Source: Citrobacter arsenatis (GTDB lineage: Bacteria > Pseudomonadota > Gammaproteobacteria > Enterobacterales > Enterobacteriaceae). Taken from it: DNA of 64,000 nucleotides. Below, piece after piece: positions 44,456 to 53,241 of the stretch (position 1 is its first letter; every line of letters starts with the position of its first letter). The stretch covers positions 4,030,001-4,094,000 of the forward strand of contig NZ_CP037864.1 of the NCBI RefSeq assembly GCF_004353845.1, written 5' to 3'. The notes under the pieces were generated by a model that saw only the letters and a program-made list of their open reading frames with translations, made no database searches and was not told where the DNA came from. Position numbers and translations under genes: made by a program.

Positions 44456-45423
44456 CGCGTATTCGTATTGAAAAAGGCACCGGCGGCTGGGGCGGCCCGC
44501 TTGAACTGGATGCCGTACCGGGCAAGAAAATTGTCTATATCACCGCCGGAACTCGCCCCGCAATCGTCGACAGAATAGTAAACCTGACCGGTTGGCAGGC
44601 CGTTGATGGCTTCAAAGAAGGCGAGCCGCCGGAAAACGAAATTGGCGTGGCAATCATCGACTGCGGCGGCACGCTGCGCTGTGGTATCTATCCCAAACGT
44701 CGTATACCGACGGTGAATATTCACGCAACAGGTAAATCCGGTCCACTGGCCCAGTACATTATCGAAGACATCTATGTCTCTGGCGTGAAAGAAGAAAACA
44801 TTACCGTTGTCGGTGAAGCACCCGCAGCGCCAACGCCTGCAAGCAGCACGATTGGTCGCGAGTACGACACCAGCAAGAAAATTACGGAACAAAGCGACGG
44901 TCTGTTGGCAAAAGTGGGGATGGGAATGGGTTCAGCCGTTGCGGTTCTGTTTCAGGCCGGACGCGACACTATCGATACTGTCCTAAAAACTATTCTGCCA
45001 TTTATGGCGTTCGTCTCGGCGCTGATCGGCATCATCATGGCTTCTGGTCTGGGGGACTGGATTGCCCATGGACTCGCACCGCTGGCCAGCCATCCGCTGG
45101 GACTGGTCACCCTGGCGCTGATTTGCTCTTTCCCGCTGCTGTCACCTTTCCTCGGCCCCGGTGCGGTTATCGCCCAGGTTATCGGGGTTCTGATCGGCGT
45201 ACAGATTGGTTTGGGGAACATTCCTCCACATCTGGCGCTCCCTGCCCTGTTCGCCATTAACGCCCAGGCTGCATGCGACTTTATTCCTGTCGGATTGTCG
45301 CTGGCCGAAGCGCGTCAGGACACGGTCCGCGTTGGCGTGCCATCCGTTCTGGTGAGCCGTTTTCTGACCGGCGCACCTACCGTTCTCATCGCCTGGTTTG
45401 TTTCCGGCTTTATTTACCAATAA
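44452..45423 (+). CDS. srlE: Sorbitol PTS EIIBC
   Basis: The 323-residue protein carries the EIIB domain (residues 1-130, with the phosphorylated Cys in DCGGTLRCGIYP near residue 74) and the rest of the membrane EIIC part. The linker PAAPTPASSTIGR is 4 residues longer than in E. coli. It imports and phosphorylates D-glucitol with SrlA and SrlB. Confidence 0.96.
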   Translation: MTRIRIEKGTGGWGGPLELDAVPGKKIVYITAGTRPAIVDRIVNLTGWQAVDGFKEGEPPENEIGVAIIDCGGTLRCGIYPKRRIPTVNIHATGKSGPLAQYIIEDIYVSGVKEENITVVGEAPAAPTPASSTIGREYDTSKKITEQSDGLLAKVGMGMGSAVAVLFQAGRDTIDTVLKTILPFMAFVSALIGIIMASGLGDWIAHGLAPLASHPLGLVTLALICSFPLLSPFLGPGAVIAQVIGVLIGVQIGLGNIPPHLALPALFAINAQAACDFIPVGLSLAEARQDTVRVGVPSVLVSRFLTGAPTVLIAWFVSGFIYQ

Positions 45424-45436
45424 GAGGCACTCAAAA

Positions 45437-45799
45437 ATGACCGTGATTTATCAAACTACCATCACCCGCATCGGCCAGAGCGCCCCGGATGCGCTCTGCG
45501 ACCAGATGCTGATTACCTTTCGTGAAGGCGCGCCAGCGGATATCGAAGAGTTTTGCTTCATCCATTGCCACGGAGAGCTGAACGGTTCTTTGCAGGCTGG
45601 GATCCAATTCGAACTGGGTCAACATCACTACCCGGTCACGGCCGTTGGCAGCGTGGCGGAACAAAACTTACGAGAACTCGGGCATATCACCCTGCGTTTT
45701 GACGGACTGAGTGAAGCGGAATTCCCCGGCACCGTACACGTTGCAGGGCCCGTACCGGACGGTATCGCGCCGGGCTGTATTTTGAAATTTGTTGCTTAA
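45437..45799 (+). CDS. srlB: Sorbitol PTS EIIA
   Basis: The 120-residue cytosolic protein accepts phosphate from HPr on a His, probably in LGQHHYPVTAVG near residue 58, and passes it to SrlE. I start at ATG 45437 (MTVIYQTTITRIGQ); 13 codons upstream overlap srlE. Confidence 0.95.
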   Translation: MTVIYQTTITRIGQSAPDALCDQMLITFREGAPADIEEFCFIHCHGELNGSLQAGIQFELGQHHYPVTAVGSVAEQNLRELGHITLRFDGLSEAEFPGTVHVAGPVPDGIAPGCILKFVA

Positions 45800-45816
45800 G
45801 ATTGAAGGAGATAAAA

Positions 45817-46596
45817 ATGAATCAGGTTGCCGTTGTCATTGGTGGAGGCCAGACCCTGGGGGCATTCCTTTGCCGTGGGCTTGCGACAGAAGGATACCGC
45901 ATCGCGGTGGTGGATATTCAAAGCGATAAAGCCGCCAACGTTGCGCAGGAAATTAACGCCGAGTTTGGTGAAGGTACTGCCTATGGTTTTGGCGCAGATG
46001 CCACCAGCGAACAGAGCGTGCTGGCACTATCGCGCGGAGTGGATGAAATATTTGGCCGCGTCGATCTGCTGGTTTACAGCGCGGGTATCGCTAAAGCCGC
46101 GTTTATCAGCGACTTTCAGCTTGGGGATTTCGACCGTTCTCTGCAGGTAAATCTGGTTGGCTATTTCCTCTGCGCACGTGAATTTTCGCGCCTGATGATC
46201 CGCGATGGCGTTCAGGGACGCATTATCCAGATCAACTCCAAATCAGGGAAAGTGGGCAGTAAACACAACTCAGGCTATAGCGCGGCAAAATTTGGCGGCG
46301 TGGGCCTAACCCAGTCGCTGGCGCTGGATCTGGCGGAGTACGGGATCACCGTGCATTCTCTGATGCTCGGCAATCTGCTGAAATCACCGATGTTCCAGTC
46401 GTTATTACCGCAATATGCGACCAAGCTTGGCCTTAAGCCAGACGAAGTTGAGCAGTACTACATTGATAAGGTTCCGCTTAAGCGCGGCTGTGATTATCAG
46501 GACGTACTGAACATGCTGCTGTTTTACGCCAGCCCGAAAGCCTCCTACTGCACCGGGCAGTCCATCAATGTGACCGGCGGTCAGGTGATGTTTTAA
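45817..46596 (+). CDS. srlD: Sorbitol-6-phosphate dehydrogenase
   Basis: This 259-residue short-chain dehydrogenase oxidises sorbitol-6-phosphate to fructose-6-phosphate with NAD+. GGGQTLGAFLCRGL near residue 9 binds the cofactor, and YSAAKFGG near residue 155 holds the Tyr-Lys pair. The ribosome site GAAGGAGATAAAA supports ATG 45817 over a start 5 codons earlier. Confidence 0.97.
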   Translation: MNQVAVVIGGGQTLGAFLCRGLATEGYRIAVVDIQSDKAANVAQEINAEFGEGTAYGFGADATSEQSVLALSRGVDEIFGRVDLLVYSAGIAKAAFISDFQLGDFDRSLQVNLVGYFLCAREFSRLMIRDGVQGRIIQINSKSGKVGSKHNSGYSAAKFGGVGLTQSLALDLAEYGITVHSLMLGNLLKSPMFQSLLPQYATKLGLKPDEVEQYYIDKVPLKRGCDYQDVLNMLLFYASPKASYCTGQSINVTGGQVMF

Positions 46597-46605
46597 TAGG
46601 TATGA

Positions 46606-46679
46606 TTGCCCGGTGGCGCTGCGCTTACCGGGCCTACGAATATTATGTAGGCCGGATTAGGCGCAGCCGCCATCCGGCA
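46606..46679. repeat. REP/BIME between srlD and gutM
   Basis: GCCCGGTGGCGCTGCGCTTA with CCGGGCCTAC, then GTAGGCCGGATTAGGCGCAG with CCGCCATCCGGCA. It separates structural and regulatory genes of the operon. Confidence 0.85.
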
Positions 46680-46697
46680 AAATCAAAGGAGCGCATT

Positions 46698-47057
46698 ATG
46701 GTTTCCGCACTGATTACCGTCGCCGCTATCGCCTGGTGTCTGCAACTGGCGCTTGGCGGCTGGCAAATATCCCGCTTTAACCGGGCGTTTGATAAACTCT
46801 GCCAACGGGGTCGGGTTGGCGTCGGTCGCTCCGGTGGGCGTTTTAAACCGCGCGTGGTGGTGGCCATCGCGTTGGATGAGCAGCAGCGGGTTACCGATAC
46901 GTTGTTTATGAAAGGTCTTACGGTATTCGCCAGACCAGAAAAAATTGACACGATAATGGGTAAACATCTTGATGATTTACAGCCTGATGTGATCTTTCCC
47001 CATGATCCACAATCGCAGAATGCACTATCATTGGCGCTTAAACTGAAACATGGGTAA
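46698..47057 (+). CDS. gutM: Sorbitol operon activator GutM
   Basis: Also called srlM. The 119-residue protein activates srl transcription in E. coli. It has an N-terminal hydrophobic helix (MVSALITVAAIAWCLQLALGG), so it may be membrane-tethered. The start at 46698 follows CAAAGGAGCGCATT. Confidence 0.94.
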   Translation: MVSALITVAAIAWCLQLALGGWQISRFNRAFDKLCQRGRVGVGRSGGRFKPRVVVAIALDEQQRVTDTLFMKGLTVFARPEKIDTIMGKHLDDLQPDVIFPHDPQSQNALSLALKLKHG

Positions 47058-47128
47058 TTTCGTTGTGAATGCTAATAGCTTGCGAAATTATCATTTTGCA
47101 ACCTATATAAGTCAGGGTAATCACGCCT

Positions 47129-47902
47129 ATGAAACCTCGTCAGCGACAGGCTGCCATACTGGAGCATCTGCAAAAGCAGGGAAAATGCTCGGTTGAAGAA
47201 CTGGCCCACTACTTTGACACGACCGGCACGACCATTCGCAAAGACCTGGTCATTCTGGAAAATGCCGGAACCGTCATTCGTACCTATGGCGGCGTGGTAT
47301 TAAATAAAGACGAATCTGATCCGCCAATCGATCACAAAACGCTAATCAATACGCATAAAAAAGAGCAGATTGCCGAAGCCGCCGTCCGTTTTATTCACGA
47401 TGGCGACTCCATTATTCTGGATGCGGGCAGCACCGTACTGCAGATGGTGCCGATGCTCACCCGCTTTAGCAACATCACCGTCATGACCAACAGCCTGCAC
47501 ATTGTTAATGCCCTTTCGGAGCTGGACAACGAGCAAACTATCCTGATGCCCGGCGGGACCTTTCGCAAAAAATCTGCGTCATTTCACGGTCAGCTGGCAG
47601 AAAACGCCTTTGAGCAGTTCAGCTTTGATAAACTCTTCATGGGCACCGACGGCATTGACCTCAATGCCGGCGTGACCACCTTTAATGAGGTGTTTAGCGT
47701 CAGTAAAGCGATGTGCAATGCCGCTCGCGAAGTGATTCTGATGGCTGACTCGTCAAAATTTGGGCGCAAAAGCCCCAATGTTGTGTGCAGTCTGGAAAGC
47801 GTCGACAAGCTGATTACCGATGCGGGTATCGACCCTGCGTTTCGTCAGGCGCTGGAAGCAAAAGGGATTGAAGTGATCATAACCGGAGAAACCAATGAGT
47901 GA
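47129..47902 (+). CDS. srlR: DeoR-family repressor of the srl operon
   Basis: The 257-residue protein has a DeoR HTH (residues 5-60, SVEELAHYFDTTGTTIRKDLVIL) and a sugar-phosphate-binding domain (DAGSTVLQMVPML near residue 98). It represses srl without sorbitol. It overlaps gutQ by 8 bases. Confidence 0.96.
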   Translation: MKPRQRQAAILEHLQKQGKCSVEELAHYFDTTGTTIRKDLVILENAGTVIRTYGGVVLNKDESDPPIDHKTLINTHKKEQIAEAAVRFIHDGDSIILDAGSTVLQMVPMLTRFSNITVMTNSLHIVNALSELDNEQTILMPGGTFRKKSASFHGQLAENAFEQFSFDKLFMGTDGIDLNAGVTTFNEVFSVSKAMCNAAREVILMADSSKFGRKSPNVVCSLESVDKLITDAGIDPAFRQALEAKGIEVIITGETNE

Positions 47903-48860
47903 TGCACTACTGAACGCGGGCCGTCAGACATTAATGCTGGAACTACAGGAAGCCAGCCGACTGCCAGAGCGCCTGGGCGATGATTTTGTCCGCGCCGCCA
48001 ATACTATCATCCACTGCGAAGGCAAAGTGATTGTTTCCGGGATTGGCAAATCCGGTCATATTGGCAAAAAAATCGCGGCGACCCTCGCCAGTACCGGCAC
48101 GCCCGCCTTTTTTGTGCATCCGGCTGAGGCGCTGCACGGCGACTTGGGGATGATTGAAAGCCGTGATGTCATGCTGTTTATCTCCTACTCCGGCGGCGCA
48201 AAAGAGCTGGATCTCATCATTCCACGCCTGGAAGACAAATCCGTCGCCTTGCTGGCAATGACCGGAAAACCGACCTCACCACTGGGTCTGGCAGCCAAAG
48301 CCGTACTGGATATTTCCGTTGAGCGCGAAGCCTGCCCAATGCGTCTGGCACCGACGTCCAGCACCGTTAACACGCTGATGATGGGTGACGCGCTGGCAAT
48401 CGCCGTGATGCAGGCGCGCGGCTTTAACGAGGAAGATTTTGCCCGATCGCATCCGGCAGGTGCGCTGGGTGCCCGTCTGTTAAATAAAGTGCATCATCTG
48501 ATGCGCCGTGACGATGCCATTCCACAGGTGACGCTTACTACCAGCGTCATGGACGCGATGCTGGAACTCAGCCGTACGGGTCTTGGCCTGGTGGCGGTCT
48601 GCGACGACGCGTCGCTGGTGAAAGGGGTCTTTACCGACGGCGACCTGCGCCGCTGGCTGGTTGGCGGCGGCGCGCTCACCACTGAGGTTAGCGAAGCAAT
48701 GACCCATAATGGCGTTACGCTGCAGGCACAGAGCCGCGCGATTGACGCCAAAGAGATCCTGATGAAGCGCAAAATCACCGCCGCACCGGTGGTAGATGAA
48801 AACGGTAAACTCACCGGTGCTATCAACCTGCAGGATTTCTATCAGGCCGGTATTATCTAA
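47895..48860 (+). CDS. gutQ: Arabinose-5-phosphate isomerase GutQ
   Basis: The 321-residue enzyme has an SIS domain (residues about 35-180, GIGKSGHIGKKIAATLASTG) and two CBS domains (about 205-320). It interconverts ribulose-5-P and arabinose-5-P, a KDO precursor, and backs up KdsD. Its stop overlaps the norR stop by 4 bases, tail to tail. Confidence 0.96.
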   Translation: MSDALLNAGRQTLMLELQEASRLPERLGDDFVRAANTIIHCEGKVIVSGIGKSGHIGKKIAATLASTGTPAFFVHPAEALHGDLGMIESRDVMLFISYSGGAKELDLIIPRLEDKSVALLAMTGKPTSPLGLAAKAVLDISVEREACPMRLAPTSSTVNTLMMGDALAIAVMQARGFNEEDFARSHPAGALGARLLNKVHHLMRRDDAIPQVTLTTSVMDAMLELSRTGLGLVAVCDDASLVKGVFTDGDLRRWLVGGGALTTEVSEAMTHNGVTLQAQSRAIDAKEILMKRKITAAPVVDENGKLTGAINLQDFYQAGII

Positions 48861-50377
48861 TCCTTCAGCCCCAGACGTTTCGCCAGCCGGTGCAGGTTGG
48901 CGACGTCTGTTTCCAGCGTCCGCGCACTTGCCGCCCAACTGTGATTATTTTGCGCCAGTGCCCGACGGATCATTTCCCTCTGGAATGACTCCGTTGCCTC
49001 ACGCAGGTTGTGATGCTGTGGGATCTCCGCAACAGTTTCCGCCGCCTGCAAAGCCGGACCTTCATCCAGCAGGGCAAAATGCTGCGCCTCCAGTACCACT
49101 TCATCCCCTGCCCTGGTGGCCCTTGCCAGAACCACCGCCCGGTGAATGGCATGTTCCAGCTCGCGCACGTTTCCGGGCCAGCCGTAATTCAACAGATGAT
49201 TACGCGCGCCAGGGCTTAACACTACGCGGGAAAGTCCCAGCCGCAGCCGACATTGCTCGCAAAAATAGCCCGCCAGCAGTACCACATCTTCGCCGCGTTC
49301 ACGAAGAGGCGGTACGGAAAGGGGAAAGACGCTCAGACGATGAAATAAATCCGCACGGAAATTCCCGGCCAGCACCTCTTCGCGTAAATCACGGTTCGTT
49401 GCCGCCAGCACCCGCACATCCACGCGCAGGCTGCGATCGTCACCCACACGCTGAATATCACCGTACTGCAATACGCGCAGCAGCTTGGCCTGTAGTGCTA
49501 ACGAGAGTTCGCCAATCTCATCAAGAAACAGCGTCCCATTGTCGGCCATTTCAAACTTACCGCTACGATTGCTGATAGCCCCGGTAAACGCGCCTTTTAC
49601 GTGCCCAAACAGCTCACTTTCGGCTACGGTTTCCGGCAACGCCGCGCAGTTCAGATACACCAGCGGGTTTACCGCGCGCGGCGAACCTTCATGGATAGCT
49701 TTAGCCACCAGCTCCTTCCCGGTCCCCGTTTCGCCGCTAATCAGTACGTTAAGATCGGACCCCGCCACAATCTCAATCTCTTTTTTCAGCTGCATCATAT
49801 TGGGCGACAGGCCAATCATCTGCGTTTCAGTCACTTGCTCAAAGGCCGTCGACGAGCCGGGCAGCATATTCTGGCTTTCCAGTTGTTCAATCAGCAACGC
49901 ATTACTCAGCGCGCCCGCAGCCAGAGCGGCAATTAGCCTAAGCTCTTCATCGCTGAAAACATCGAACTGATCGGGCTCCATGCCATCCAGGGTTAACGCG
50001 CCAATCAGATTTTGACCGGCGAACAGCGGTAAGCCAATACAGGCGTGTACCTTCAGGCTTTCCTGCCCCGGAATCAGCCCATCGTAAGGGTCGGGCAAAT
50101 CGCTGTCGGCAGGGAAACGAACCACGTCCCCGGCGCGGGCAATCGCCTCCAGACGCGGATGCCCCTCCAGGGTAAAGCGTCTGCCGAGAACATCCTGCGC
50201 CAGCCCATCGATCGCCAGCGGAATAAACTGTCGCGACTCATAGCGCAGCAATGCCGACGCGTCACACTCCAGCACCTGGCGCAAGGTGGTTATCAGGCGT
50301 TGAAAACGGTCCTGATGTCCAATACCGCTTTGTAATTCAATGGCGATGCCCGCCAGCACGTCTACGGAAAAGCTCAT
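48857..50377 (-). CDS. norR: Nitric oxide-responsive sigma-54 activator NorR
   Basis: The 506-residue protein has an N-terminal GAF domain with a mononuclear non-heme iron for NO sensing (residues 1-170), an AAA+ domain (residues about 188-420) with Walker A GETGTGKE and the sigma-54 loop GAFTGA, and a C-terminal Fis-type HTH ending LHRLAKRLGLKD. It activates norVW. I start at ATG 50377 (MSFSVDVLAG); a 49-codon upstream extension would run across the NorR sites. Confidence 0.96.
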   Translation of the reverse strand: MSFSVDVLAGIAIELQSGIGHQDRFQRLITTLRQVLECDASALLRYESRQFIPLAIDGLAQDVLGRRFTLEGHPRLEAIARAGDVVRFPADSDLPDPYDGLIPGQESLKVHACIGLPLFAGQNLIGALTLDGMEPDQFDVFSDEELRLIAALAAGALSNALLIEQLESQNMLPGSSTAFEQVTETQMIGLSPNMMQLKKEIEIVAGSDLNVLISGETGTGKELVAKAIHEGSPRAVNPLVYLNCAALPETVAESELFGHVKGAFTGAISNRSGKFEMADNGTLFLDEIGELSLALQAKLLRVLQYGDIQRVGDDRSLRVDVRVLAATNRDLREEVLAGNFRADLFHRLSVFPLSVPPLRERGEDVVLLAGYFCEQCRLRLGLSRVVLSPGARNHLLNYGWPGNVRELEHAIHRAVVLARATRAGDEVVLEAQHFALLDEGPALQAAETVAEIPQHHNLREATESFQREMIRRALAQNNHSWAASARTLETDVANLHRLAKRLGLKD

Positions 50378-50389
50378 GGCTACCTCATT

Positions 50390-50445
50390 GTCATTTTGAC
50401 AATTCATATTGTCATATTGACAATAAAATGAATAGTCATTTTGAC
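50390..50445. promoter_or_regulatory. Three NorR enhancer sites
   Basis: GTCATTTTGAC (50390-50400), GTCATATTGAC (50411-50421) and GTCATTTTGAC (50435-50445) match the GTCA-N3-TGAC pattern of NorR sites. Their spacing is 21 and 24 bases. They lie between norR and norV, as known for E. coli. Confidence 0.9.
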
Positions 50446-50500
50446 TACCACCTAATAAGCACCAAACAATAAAACCTTTAAAATCAATAAAATAAAAAGT

Positions 50501-50516
50501 TGGCACGCAACCTGCA
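50501..50516 (+). promoter_or_regulatory. Sigma-54 promoter of norVW
   Basis: TGGCACGCAACCTGCA has the -24 GG and -12 GC pair spaced as in TGGCAC-N5-TTGCA. It lies 53 bases before the norV ATG and downstream of the three NorR sites. Confidence 0.9.
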
Positions 50517-50568
50517 CTAAGCAAAATATCTTTTTTAGAAAAACGCTGAATTAATTACTGAGGTTGCT

Positions 50569-52017
50569 ATGTCTATTCTGGTTAAAAATAACATTCATTG
50601 GGTTGGCCAACGTGACTGGGAAGTTCGTGATTTCCACGGGACTGAATACAAAACGCTGCGCGGTAGCAGCTACAACAGCTATCTCATCCGTGAAGAAAAA
50701 AATGTCCTGATCGATACAGTAGACCACAAATTTAGCCGTGAATTCGTGCAGAACCTGCGCAGTGAAATTGACCTCGCAGATATCGACTACATCATCATTA
50801 ACCACGCGGAAGAAGACCATGCAGGGGCGCTGACCGAGCTGATGTCCTGCATCCCGGACACACCGATTTACTGTACAGCCAACGCTATTGACTCCATCAA
50901 CGGGCACCACCATCACCCGGAGTGGAATTTCAACGTGGTGAAAACCGGTGATGCACTGGACATTGGTAACGGCAAACAGCTGATCTTCGTTGAAACGCCG
51001 ATGCTGCACTGGCCTGACAGCATGATGACCTACATGACCGGCGACGCGGTGCTGTTCAGTAACGACGCCTTCGGTCAGCACTACTGCGACGAACGTCTGT
51101 TCAACGACGAAGTGGACCAGACCGAACTGTTCGAACAGTGCCAGCGCTACTACGCCAATATCCTGACGCCGTTCAGCCGTCTGGTGACGCCGAAAATCAC
51201 TGAGATCCTCGGCTTCAACCTGCCGGTTGATATGATTGCCACTTCCCACGGTGTGGTATGGCGTGAAAACCCAACCCAGATTGTTGAACTGTACCTGAAA
51301 TGGGCGGCGGACTATCAGGAAGACCGGATCACCATTTTCTACGACACCATGTCCAACAATACCCGCATGATGGCGGACGCCATCGCCCAGGGCATCAACG
51401 AAGTTGACCCGAACGTGGCGGTAAAAATCTTTAACGTCGCCCGTAGCGACAAAAACGAAGTCCTGACTAACGTCTTCCGCTCTAAAGGCGTGCTGGTCGG
51501 TACTTCGACGATGAACAACGTGATGATGCCGAAAATCGCCGGTCTGGTGGAAGAGATGACCGGCCTGCGTTTTCGTAACAAACGCGCCAGCGCTTTTGGC
51601 TCACACGGCTGGAGCGGTGGTGCGGTAGACCGTTTGTCCACGCGCCTGCAGGATGCAGGTTTTGAGATGTCGCTGAGCCTGAAAGCAAAATGGCGTCCGG
51701 ACCTGGATGCGTTGGAACTGTGCCGCCAGCACGGCCGTGAAATTGCTCGTCAGTGGGCGCTTGCTCCACTGCCGGAAACAAACGTGAAAGCAGCATCCAA
51801 AGAAGAAGAGTGCGCCTGCGCCGCTGCGGCAGCCGCCGATCTCGGTCCATGCATGCAGTGCAGCGTGTGCCAGTGGATTTACGACCCGGCAAAAGGTGAA
51901 CCGCTGCAGGATGTTGCGCCGGGAACGCCGTGGAGCGACGTGCCGGATAACTTCCTGTGCCCAGAATGCTCATTAGGTAAAGACGTCTTCGACGTACTGG
52001 CAACGGAGGCAAAATGA
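50569..52017 (+). CDS. norV: Flavorubredoxin (NO reductase)
   Basis: NorV reduces NO to N2O in anaerobic cells. The 482-residue protein has a beta-lactamase-like diiron domain (residues about 1-250, NHAEEDHAGAL near residue 79), a flavodoxin domain (about 254-395, YDTMSNNTRMMADAI) and a C-terminal rubredoxin with CMQCSVC and CPEC. The linker EECACAAAAAADLGPC is unusually Ala-rich. Confidence 0.97.
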   Translation: MSILVKNNIHWVGQRDWEVRDFHGTEYKTLRGSSYNSYLIREEKNVLIDTVDHKFSREFVQNLRSEIDLADIDYIIINHAEEDHAGALTELMSCIPDTPIYCTANAIDSINGHHHHPEWNFNVVKTGDALDIGNGKQLIFVETPMLHWPDSMMTYMTGDAVLFSNDAFGQHYCDERLFNDEVDQTELFEQCQRYYANILTPFSRLVTPKITEILGFNLPVDMIATSHGVVWRENPTQIVELYLKWAADYQEDRITIFYDTMSNNTRMMADAIAQGINEVDPNVAVKIFNVARSDKNEVLTNVFRSKGVLVGTSTMNNVMMPKIAGLVEEMTGLRFRNKRASAFGSHGWSGGAVDRLSTRLQDAGFEMSLSLKAKWRPDLDALELCRQHGREIARQWALAPLPETNVKAASKEEECACAAAAAADLGPCMQCSVCQWIYDPAKGEPLQDVAPGTPWSDVPDNFLCPECSLGKDVFDVLATEAK

Positions 52018-53147
52018 GCCGCGGAATTGTCATTATTGGTTCGGGCTTCGCCGCCCGCCAGTTAGTCAAAAATATCCGTAAGCAGGATGCAAATGTCCCG
52101 CTAACCCTGATTGCGGCGGACAGCATGGATGAGTACAACAAGCCCGATCTCAGCCATGTTATCAGTCAGTCACAGCGTGCAGACGATCTCACCCGCCAGT
52201 CGGCGGGGGAGTTTGCCGAACAGTTTAATTTACGCCTGTTCCCGCACACCTGGGTAACCGACATCGACGCTGATGCTCACATAGTGAAAAGCCAGGAGCA
52301 TCAGTGGCAATACGACAAGCTGGTACTGGCGACGGGGGCTTCAGCTTTTGTACCGCCGGTTACCGGACGTGAGTTAATGCTCACTTTGAACAGCCAACAA
52401 GAGTATCGCGCCTGTGAAACGCAGCTGCGCGACGCCCAGCGGGTACTGATTGTCGGCGGCGGATTGATTGGCAGTGAACTGGCGATGGATTTCTGTCGTG
52501 CCGGTAAAGCGGTGACGCTTATCGACAACGCCGCCAGCATTCTGGCTTCGCTGATGCCGCCGGAAGTAAGCAGTCGCTTACAGCATCGTCTGACCGATAT
52601 GGGCGTACATCTGCTGCTGAAATCGCAGCTCAAGGGGCTGGAAAAAACGGCATCGGGTATTCGCGCTACGCTCGATCGTAGCCGCAGCGTAGAAGTCGAT
52701 GCGGTGATCGCCGCAACCGGTCTGCGCCCGGAAACTGCATTGGCCCGTCGCGCCGGATTGAGCATCAACCGTGGCGTCTGCGTCGACAGCTACCTGCAAA
52801 CCAGCCATCCGGATATTTACGCACTCGGCGACTGTGCAGAAATTAACGGTCAGGTACTTCCGTTCCTGCAGCCGATTCAACTGAGCGCCATGTATCTGGC
52901 GAAAAACCTGCTCGGCGGCAATGCGCCGTTAAAGCTGCCAGCCATGCTGGTAAAAGTCAAAACGCCGGAACTGCCGTTGCATCTGGCCGGGGAAACCCAG
53001 CGCCGCGATCTGAACTGGCATATAGCCGCCGAAGCGCAGGGGATGGTCGCCAGAGGGATGAACGACGAAGGCCAGCTGTGTGCGTTCGTCGTCAGTGAAG
53101 ACCGGATGAAAGAGGCCTTTGCGTTGCTGAAAACGTTGCCCGTGTAA
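52014..53147 (+). CDS. norW: NADH:flavorubredoxin reductase
   Basis: The 377-residue FAD enzyme passes electrons from NADH to NorV. Motifs are VIIGSGFAARQL near residue 5 (FAD), VLIVGGGLIGSELA near residue 145 (NADH) and YALGDCAEING near residue 267. It overlaps norV by 4 bases. Confidence 0.96.
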   Translation: MSRGIVIIGSGFAARQLVKNIRKQDANVPLTLIAADSMDEYNKPDLSHVISQSQRADDLTRQSAGEFAEQFNLRLFPHTWVTDIDADAHIVKSQEHQWQYDKLVLATGASAFVPPVTGRELMLTLNSQQEYRACETQLRDAQRVLIVGGGLIGSELAMDFCRAGKAVTLIDNAASILASLMPPEVSSRLQHRLTDMGVHLLLKSQLKGLEKTASGIRATLDRSRSVEVDAVIAATGLRPETALARRAGLSINRGVCVDSYLQTSHPDIYALGDCAEINGQVLPFLQPIQLSAMYLAKNLLGGNAPLKLPAMLVKVKTPELPLHLAGETQRRDLNWHIAAEAQGMVARGMNDEGQLCAFVVSEDRMKEAFALLKTLPV

Positions 53148-53152
53148 GTCTG

Positions 53153-53240
53153 TGATGCCGGATGGCGCCGCTTAGCCTTAACCGGCCTACGAGTTAGCAT
53201 CTGTTTGTAGGCCGGATAAGGCGCAGCCGCCTACCGGCAC
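53153..53240. repeat. REP/BIME between norW and hypF
   Basis: GATGCCGGATGGCGCCGC with TTAACCGGCCTAC, then GTAGGCCGGATAAGGCGCAG with CCGCCTACCGGCA. It lies between two converging genes and touches the hypF stop. Confidence 0.85.
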
Positions 53241-53241
53241 C

